A DNA stretch of 64,000 bases, taken from positions 186,001 to 250,000 of the forward strand of contig NW_025936059.1 of assembly GCF_000764305.2 (NCBI RefSeq). The letters are read 5' to 3'. The stretch is from Hyalella azteca (Eukaryota > Arthropoda > Malacostraca > Amphipoda > Hyalellidae). A program made the translations under genes and the position numbers. The notes below the pieces were generated by a model. That model was not told the DNA's origin. It saw only the letters and a list, made by a program, of their open reading frames with translations, and searched no databases. Shown piece by piece: positions 56,230-64,000 of this stretch (position 1 is its first letter; each line of letters starts with the position of its first letter).

Positions 56230-56744
56230 TTAATGGAATTCAATTCTACAGCATATACCATCTGGTGTATTAAATAACTAAATTTAATTGAATACAATTT
56301 AATTTTAATTCATTTTTCAAAATTTAATTTAATTCTACAGCTGCTACTGGTAAAAATGAGCATCATAAAAACAAAAGTAAAATTCATACATTTGTCATTC
56401 ATACACCCCAAATTGAATGACAATGAATGAATTTGATAGGTGTATTATTTATTAATCCTGTTCATATATAGGAATGGAATTGTCACTTCTATTTCGGAAT
56501 CTGTTCCTGATTACATTTGTGAAACTACTGTAATATGTACAGACATTACAGTAAATACCATATCCATAATACTATAGTACTTACAAACAGTAATATTAGT
56601 CGCATTGCAGCATTGCCAACCATAATATTACTGCTTGTTGCCACTTCATACGGCCAACGCCAACCTTCCGGAAGCGGCATTGCTGACTGCCAACCGTCCG
56701 ATGCAGTTGCTGCTTAGCTTTCACTGAGTGAGTGTGTAGTATTG

Positions 56745-56997
56745 GACAGGGTGGCCCAGTGGTTAAAGTTTAGAGTACCAAGATTGACATACTAGAGAGG
56801 CATGGGTTTGATCCCAGCTCTGTGGGGCAGTTTCTGGTCAGAATCGGCAAGGAGGCCGGGCAGTTAAGCACAGCAGAATTGTAGCAGTGAGTTGTGAGTT
56901 TGAGACCTCAAAATGCTGTGAATGTTCTGCGATGCTAAGAATCGGCCAGAGGCCTATGGCCTAATAAACGCTGAAACCGCTATTATTATCATTATTA
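56745..56997 (+). mobile_element. tRNA-derived SINE, copy 5
   Basis: Head with GTGGCCCAGTGG, body and GCTGAAACCGCTATTATTAT tail; the B box is GGTTTGATCCC. Confidence 0.88.
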
Positions 56998-59140
56998 TGT
57001 GATTTTGCTCTCTCGCAATAGCTTCCCAGTGCCTCATGTTAAGTTCAACTCTTATTGGTGGTGTGATTTATTATTGATTCATAAATTTTAGGTTGTTGTG
57101 TTTGACTGGGAGACAAATTGCTAATGAATTAATATTTAGTCTAATTGAAATCTTGAAGTATTGAAAGTTGCAACCTACATTCTTGATTCTTTCAAGTGTA
57201 ACTTTAATCCCTCTCTATTTTTATTCTTTCTTTCTCAACTAAAATTTATGTATCAAAAAAGTGGTTAAGGTGGATCAAAATAAAGATTGAACCTTAATTT
57301 TTAGAATTCCATCCTGAGTCATGGAATTTGATTTTCATTTTCCTGTTCTCAGTGTCCTGGAAAGTCATGGGATTTCATTTCAGGTTATGGAAATTACAAA
57401 TAAATATGAAGAAAAAAAAGGAAGTGTTTTTCGGTGCTGCATGTGTTGACCCATTGTTGAGCGGTTACATTTGGAACCAGTGGAGAAAAATGGATTCATA
57501 ATAAAATTGTGAGATCAAATAAATATACAAGTGGATGCATAGGTTTGATACACAACTTGTACATGTTCTGGCAAAGTTTGGTTTTGCTGCACAAACTACT
57601 CTCTTTTCACTTAACTTTCAAAGATTACTAGAACCAGGTCATGGAAAAGTCACGGAATTTTTTCTAAATACCAGTACGCACCCTGTAATAGACATCAGAG
57701 CATAATAACAGCATGAAAAATTTTCATCTACTTATACCTATATTATAATTTCCCCAGACTCCATTGAGCTTTTCCATTCCATTTTCTCCATTGAGCTTTT
57801 GAGAAGATGAAAAAATTAATAGCTGGCCCATGAAGTAAAATATTGTGATATCACAATTATTGAGGTTGTGATTGTTAAAAGTTGATTACTGCATAAGCCA
57901 CATGAAATAATGTTTGGACAGTGAATTGGTTGCTGTTGATGAGGGACGGAGGGGGAGTTGTTGCATTTGCAGCTTAACTCTTTAGCTTTCATTATTGTTT
58001 GTTAATTACTTGTGTACTTTGTTCTCTCTTTATGTAAATATTCATGTGAACTTTTTTCTCCCTATCTTATGCTAGTTTGCAGAACAATGATACTGACTAC
58101 TATCAAGCACACGCAAGTCAATATTTGGCTGGTACTAAACTTAACTTGCCATGCATATATACAAACCATATAATGCTGGTCAGAACTATAATTTGCCAGG
58201 TTTGGTTACATATAATTAGAGATGCATGTCTCTGACTGATTTAAAACAAGACATTATATTTTTTTAGTAAAATAAAATTACTTGAGTGGTTTCAGGTTTC
58301 TCTGGAGGCCATTTGACTAGTAGTGGATAGAAAGTTCATTATGAATCATTAACTTTGTATAACAAAACTGAACTGAACTCAGCTTTAACATCAATGTCAC
58401 TTATGCTGCCACAGCACTCATGTTACTGGCTTCAACAGAAATAATATATTTTATGAACAAAACTGAATCACAACTTTCAAGCAAGTTTGAAACTGTTTGT
58501 ACGTTAAAAATATTAAGTAATCACATGGGTGAATTTGTGATGCTTTTGAGGTGATCATGCCTTTTTAAAAAATCCAGTTTGCTCAACTTTTTTGTCAAGA
58601 GAGATAAAAGATACACATTTGTAGCCAAACTCAAGTGCAGCTACATATCTAAAAACATGACATATATTATGAAACTATTTTCAAACTTATGTAAGTATTT
58701 TCTTGCTACAGACAAGCTTTTTGCACCTCATTGTTTTTATTAAAAACTAGCAATGGCAGCAGATGTCATCTGAATGTGGCTACCTGATGTTCTAGATGAT
58801 CTGAATTATATATTTGCAACAAAATAGTTTTTTTTATTGATATTAAGCTACTGGTCTTGATGTGACTGTTGCATGACCCTGCTTAAAAAGCCTATAAAAA
58901 TATTACTTCATACTACTGCAGTGTAGGAAATTTTAATATTACAAATAATATAACTTGTAAGAATTAACAGGACTTTAACTTACATCAATTTTGCCAAATG
59001 AATTAGTATTTTTTTCTTTTAGTGTACTGAATAGCTCAATAATTTGGTTTATTTGTTTATTTTCTGTTGTTCCTTCTTCATCTTTAATTTGGTGAATTGA
59101 ATAATCAAAAAGTTATGAAGAATGTTTTCTTTATCTACAG
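56998..59140. other. Upstream region or leader introns of the zinc-finger gene
   Basis: No coding exon found. An acceptor at 59140 shows that a non-coding first exon lies somewhere in or beyond this stretch; I cannot place it. Confidence 0.45.
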
Positions 59141-59188
59141 ATTACTGAGTCCTAGATTGAATCATTGAATAAAACTTGTTTGGAAACA

Positions 59189-61209
59189 ATGGAGAACACA
59201 GTAGTGATGCTGCAATCCTTGGTAGATGCCGAAGACATGAGGCCTTTTCCTGACTCATATCCGATGCATCCCTCCCATAAAAACACTGAAGACATCTTTC
59301 CCTTTCTAGTCCGAGGTGAGGAGGGAATTTTTTTAATAATTTTAATCAATGGTCTGTCAATTTAAAAGCCACAGAAATTCATATTATTAAATTGCAATAA
59401 TCTTTGGAAAATATTAAAATTTTATCAAATTTTCTTTGTCTCGCTTCTGATTCAGTTAAAGCAATCATTGCTTTATTTTTATTTAGCTAATGCAAAGAAA
59501 TTACATTTTGAAATTGATTGATATTGAACTTGATTGAGGCCCATTATTCTCAGATACAGAATTATCAAACTAACTGCATTTTTTAGTTAGGTAGGGATTT
59601 TTTTTGTTATTTAAAATTCATGGAATGCTACTGTAACAAAGATAGAAGTCAGCTGTAGAAGATACATATATGCCTGCATTTTGATTTTAGGTATAATTGT
59701 TTAAACTGATATAATTTTGCTGAGTATTATATACAACAGGGCCTGACTTACTTACCATCTTTCCTTCAAGTGAAGACAAGAGATCTGAGGAGTTCTTGCA
59801 TCAATCCTGCTATCTCTAGTGAGGAAGTGGAGGAAGCTGAGGATGAGAATTGTGTTGAGGAAGATGAGCTGGAATGCATTGCAATGGAAGAAAAAACTCA
59901 CAATTGCCCTCAGGTAAGTAGTATTTGAAATCTCCTATCATTTATATTTAATTACATTTTATTCATGGGTGTAGTCCCTTGCATTTTGGAGTGTAAGTTG
60001 TAAAGACTTGAAATCTGGATTATTTTTTTTTCTGGCATATTGCTTGTAACCATTCTAAATAATATTTGTCTACATTGACTTATAAGTTTTTATTTTCTTA
60101 AGGATGACAAATCTAACAAGAGACAAATACAGTTGGGATCAGAGAATGAACAATTGGAGCAAGAAAATTCTCCATTGGAGATCCCTCCATCTACTTCATG
60201 TTTAACTAATAAATTATCTGTGTTTGATGATAACTTGATAGAAGTTGCAAGTGGTGCAAGGCAAATTGTGCAGCACATGCAATGTGGGTCTGTAGAAACA
60301 TCTCACAACCACAGCAACTTGTATGATGAAGATGACACAAGTATCATTGGCGTGTCAGCTGAAGCTCTCCCAGTAATGGCACATCCAAAAGTAAGCAAAG
60401 GACAGCTTCTGAAGAACACCAAGAAGGTCAGAAATTGCAGGTCTCCAAGAGTATATGATTCTGGAAAAGATGCACGTCCAAGGAAAGTTGGTGCCAGAAC
60501 TGAATTTAAGTGTAGGTTTTGTGTCTATACATGCCTGAGGAAAGATGCTTTAACTGCTCATCTCTTTTCTATCCACCAATACGGTGGTGGATTGAAATGC
60601 AAATTTTGTGATTATGTTACTACCAATAGCAATCATCTGAAAAGCCATCGTTTTTCTAAACATGATATTGGGAAGACACTCCAGTGTGATCTTTGTTCAT
60701 ATGCTTGCCCATTGATGAGCCTTTTGAAAGCTCATATGTTTGCTAAGCATGCTGTGGGAAAAGGGTTCAATTGCAAATTGTGTACCTATACATCATATAG
60801 ACAGAGCGATTTGATTGCCCACCAGTTTCATAGACATGGTATTGACAATAATGCATTTCAGTGTGAATCCTGTGACTTTACTTGTCCTCGAAAGAGCATT
60901 TTAAATGCTCATATGCTTTCTAAACATAATGTGGGAAAATTCTTTATTTGTGATCTGTGTGATATTAAATATAAGACTAAAATCAATTATGAGGCTCATC
61001 AGTTTACTAAGCATGGTGTAGGTAGTGGTTTTCAGTGCTCTATATGTAATTATTCATGTGGAAGAAAAGAAAAGTTGGAACTTCACCAGTTTTCTGAACA
61101 TAACATTGGCAATGGTTTTCATTGTGAACGTTGCACTTACTCATGTTTAAAAAGTAATCAGTTGAGCGCTCACCAGCTTTCTAAACATGGTCTGGGCCGT
61201 TTTAAGTGA
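59189..61209 (+). CDS. C2H2 zinc-finger protein, 3 coding exons, 458 residues
   Basis: Exons 59189-59315, 59771-59913 and 60103-61209. The exon holding the start begins at 59141 after TTTATCTACAG. The ATG sits in good context (ACAATGG) with an in-frame TAG upstream. Donors are CCGAG|GTGAGG and CCTCAG|GTAAGT; acceptors TTTCCTTCAAG|TG and TTTTCTTAAG|GAT; phases 1 and 0, frame open throughout. Residues 1-90 include a very acidic stretch (EEVEEAEDENCVEEDELECI); about 190-222 is basic, a likely nuclear signal. Eight fingers fill residues 225-455, all C-x2-C-x12-H-x4-H, about 28 residues apart, joined by H-x-(I/V)-G-type linkers instead of TGEKP. It is probably a nuclear DNA-binding regulator; its target is unknown. 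I recognise no named orthologue. Confidence 0.88.
59316..59770 (+). other. Intron 1 of the zinc-finger gene (phase 1)
   Basis: GTGAGG...TTCAAG. The alternative acceptor ATACAACAG at 59739 would bring in a stop (CTC TAG) and was not used. Confidence 0.8.
59914..60102 (+). other. Intron 2 of the zinc-finger gene (phase 0)
   Basis: GTAAGT...TTCTTAAG; 189 bp, no repeats. Confidence 0.85.
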
Positions 61210-61435
61210 CTAAATCAACTTTATTTAGTCACTTGACTCACTACAGAGTACTTAAATACTCTGTAGCTAGTCAGTGGTGGTAGTGCACTGTAGCATTTCA
61301 GTGGTGTAGTACATTGAATAATATTTAGTTGACTTATACTGTTAAGCATTTCATTGAACCTGTTACTGTAATTGATTTTAGTTTCATTTGTAAAAACTCA
61401 ACATTCATTGTGCAACCAGTAAATAGAATTGGATT

Positions 61436-61441
61436 ATTAAA
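61436..61441 (+). terminator. Probable polyadenylation signal
   Basis: ATTAAA about 230 bases after the stop codon of the zinc-finger gene; no better AATAAA lies nearer. Confidence 0.4.
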
Positions 61442-61499
61442 ATTTTTTATTTATGCACTCTGTCTATGTAGTTGAACAAATCTCGACCATGAGACCAGC

Positions 61500-62390
61500 A
61501 AAAACCCCAATTTTGTTATTGTCATCTTAATACTCAAGCTATAAAGAGAAGTAAAATTCAATATCAAGTTAATGGATGTGTAACTGCAAGTATTTTCACT
61601 ATTAAGCTAAACACAAAAGAATATCGTTACATTGATCACAGAGCAAAATCTAGAGCTATTAGCCGCATTTACGTTGTTGACGCACTTGCCTCTTGGTTTG
61701 AAGTTTTTCATGGTTGTAATTTTGTCAATGCCGTACTTTGAAATGGCCGACCGTACCTCATTGACACGACCGTACTGTTGACGTTACTTGAATGATCCGA
61801 CCCCCGGCTTTATAATTGCTTAAGCGACAGACCTAGCATCACCTCAAAGCCGCACGAATAATCATGATTGGACAGATCCGGAATTGACAATGAAAAGATA
61901 TCAATTATCACAGGAGCTCTCAGGAATAACACCAATCTCTCCAACAGAAGTTGCACTGTCTGTTGCAGGATGTAAATTATGAGCACTTCGAGCAAGTATA
62001 CCTGCTTAGGCTGCTTTCAAAATACGGAGTTCTGATTTTTTAACCACTGATGATACATTATCAATAATTCTGATCATCAAATTCTAGACCCACATAATGA
62101 TTTTTATTGCATCAGCAATGAATTATGTTATTTTAATTTCTCCTCTACCTAGAGCCGAAAATTGCCAAAATGTTTAATAAACGTCTGCTTGCTTTGCTGG
62201 CGTTACCTTTTTGGCAAGTAGAAGAGTCCATTTGAGCACTTGGCTACAATGCGGTTTCCATCACATTATATTGTATTATATTATAAATCAAAGCCTTACC
62301 AAATTTGGCCAAATTTAGATTTGGTTTGTATACAAGTTATTTATATTACTTCGCATCTTCATGCAGTATTTACGTCTAGAAGAACGTGTC
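61500..62390. other. No gene seen
   Basis: Short open frames without motifs; ATTATATTGTATTATATTAT at about 62265. Confidence 0.4.
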
Positions 62391-62392
62391 AT

Positions 62393-62950
62393 GATTTGAC
62401 CGAGACTTGAAAAGGACAAGAATTTAGTAGAGAGTGTTCATAGACGTGCAACAAGGATAATTCCAGGCTTAAAGTGTAAGTCTAATGAAGAAAGATTGAA
62501 GATTATGAAGCTTCCCAGTCTCTGTTATCGTGGCCTGCGTGGTGACATCATTGATATATACAAGTAAACTCGTGGTTTATACAAGGACCCTGAAGGATTA
62601 CTAGAATTTGAAACAAGAACCAACACCAGGGGCCACGGCTATAAACTAAAAAAACTGCGGTGCAACTCATTTATGCGACAACACTTCTACTCGCTGCGAG
62701 TCACCGACATGTGGAACAGCCTCCCTGAAGATATTGCTGACGCTACGAGTATAAACGCCTTCGAAAACAGACTAGACAAGGTCATGCAGGAGCATATGTT
62801 TAGCCTTGAAATGCCTAGTACCCTACGGAACAACCGAAATTTAGAAACGATTTTAAACCCACCGTCCGTTGATAAGATTTGATCAAAAGGCCAGTATTTT
62901 AGATCTGCGAACTAGTGAAGAAGAGTAGAAGAATCGGCGACAGGCCTATT
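62393..62950 (+). pseudogene. CR1/L2-like retrotransposon, 3' end
   Basis: Encodes the end of a reverse transcriptase: LVESVHRRATRIIPGLKCKS, RLKIMKLPSLCYRGLRGDII, then an in-frame stop, GHGYKLKKLRCNSFMRQHFY, RVTDMWNSLPEDI and INAFENRLDKVM. It ends with a stop at 62882. The 3' flank has GAATCGGCGACAGGCCTA, also found in the tRNA-SINEs of this window. It is a 5'-truncated, dead copy. Confidence 0.8.
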
Positions 62951-63109
62951 CTTCAATACCGAAGATACTATACTACCGTACTATACTATGAGAAGTCTAC
63001 GGATTATGAACTACATTTCACTTACTGTGAATTTCGCATTCGAAAAAAGGAACTTCAGTTTGGCATCTCGAATTCAGTTTGGCATCTAGAATTTTTCCTG
63101 TAATTCTGA

Positions 63110-63700
63110 GCATTGGATATTATAATTTCAATAAATTGGAATTAAATAATTAATCTATTTTTTTTCTAATAAAAATTTAGTAACTTAGGAAAATGCATCC
63201 CAATATATGAGCCTGTGTATTATATTATTATTAAGAAATGAGACTTTTAAACTGTTCAATTAGTGCACTACTTTTGGCATTCTGGCCACGCTTGCTTTGA
63301 TGACTTGTTTTACAAATTATACGTTATAACCGAGTGATTTCAATAAGCGCGGAGTTAATTTTGTGTTGACTAGCATTAGGACTGATGTTTTTGTTGCCGG
63401 CATGAAGGTGAGGAAGTAGCCCATTTGCACTCAAGTAGCTGCGCAATGACTACTTGTTACCCCTGGATTCTGCAGAGGTTAATTGGAAAGTTTCAGCATT
63501 ATGATGAGTCAATGACTTATGAAGATTTATCCAGGTGGGATTACGGTTTTCGATCATAGCTCAAACCAGGATGTTACTGGCGTACTACAGAGAAGCCAGG
63601 CAATTTGTTTGGGTTGAATTGGTGATTGCTACTCTTATTATTGCATGTTGAACATTTGTGCAAAAGTTGCCGCCTCCAAGAAGTATCCGAACATATAGAT
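63110..63700. other. No feature seen
   Basis: AT-rich sequence; nothing recognised. Confidence 0.4.
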
Positions 63701-63723
63701 GGAGGACACCCAAGGCTTGAGTA

Positions 63724-64000
63724 CTATTGATCAGCACCTGACGCTCCAGGCGGTACTACGTGCATGCCGGGGGGAAATGCTCTATGCTCCACCCCACAAT
63801 GCAAGCACATGGGAGTGTCAGCCATGCCAAGTCGATGAAGGTGCGACCGAACCCCAGCATGACACAAACGAAGGCGTGTAGGTACCGCAGCAGCACGACG
63901 AGAGCAACTGGCAACCCACGGAACAGGACAAATCACCTCGCACAGAAGCAAGATGATATCCCTTCCCCTCAACAGCCAAAGCAACGATCCAGTCCTGTTC
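63724..64000 (-). pseudogene. Possible retrotransposon C-terminal (RNase H-end) fragment
   Basis: The minus strand reads TRLRLCHAGVRSHLHRLGMA then DTPMCLHCGVE, close to the R-L-R-x-G-H...L-x-D-S-P-x-C-x-x-C segment at the C-terminus of many arthropod non-LTR elements. It runs off the window and is frameshifted. Confidence 0.4.

Noticed and set aside
59740..59770. Upstream acceptor (ATACAACAG) for zinc-finger exon 2
   Set aside because: It leads to an in-frame CTC TAG before the exon end, whereas TTCCTTCAAG at 59770 keeps the whole frame open.

Overview
This is eukaryotic, invertebrate-type DNA: AT-rich, with GT-AG introns, a split C2H2 zinc-finger gene, a split secreted mucin-like gene, tRNA-derived SINEs, non-LTR retrotransposons and many small inverted-repeat DNA transposons. 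I take it to be an arthropod, perhaps a crustacean; that is inference from repeat style and not a marker gene. It is a draft assembly: there are single-N joins at 2742, 14466, 22634, 36679 and 51970, a 209-base N run at 44686-44894, and two mate-pair library junction adapters at 41180-41217 and 41341-41378.

Region 1 (about 1-29 kb) is dominated by one minus-strand gene. From a start codon at 28928 I can chain 17 coding exons down to 2974, matching splice phase at every junction (two junctions rest on weak donors). About 1,205 codons are recovered: a signal peptide, a Cys-rich segment, a galactose-binding/discoidin-like segment, further Cys-bearing segments, a long Thr/Ser mucin exon containing a furin-type RKRKR site, a Cys-rich linker, two sushi/CCP-like modules and a second Thr-rich exon. 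I recognise no named gene. The striking feature is that tandem repeat arrays sit on the exon-intron borders of this gene: at least seven 5' splice sites and one or two 3' splice sites have been copied as part of 29- to 148-bp (in one case 504-bp) tandem units. At each of these donors, reading past the first copy meets an in-frame stop, at once in most cases.

Region 2 (29-58 kb) holds no cellular gene I can support. It is a mosaic of transposon remains: a foldback element, a diverged inverted-repeat family, a duplicated 0.6-0.9 kb segment with a short conserved reading frame and donor site, two copies of a non-LTR retrotransposon with a PHD-like finger and an AP endonuclease, a 1.37-kb element full of GGGGTAAGA motifs, an hAT-type element with TAGCGG repeats, a family of about 180-bp hAT-type MITEs with 8-bp target duplications, five tRNA-SINE copies, a large palindromic element and a 1.54-kb element flanked by TTAA. 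A Tc1-type element (16.7-18.0 kb) and a deleted DNA transposon (24 kb) lie inside introns of the region 1 gene.

Region 3 (58-64 kb) carries a three-exon plus-strand gene for a 458-residue protein with eight C2H2 fingers, fully open across two phase-matched introns. It is followed by a CR1/L2-like retrotransposon 3' fragment and, at the right edge, a degraded piece that resembles a retrotransposon C-terminus.
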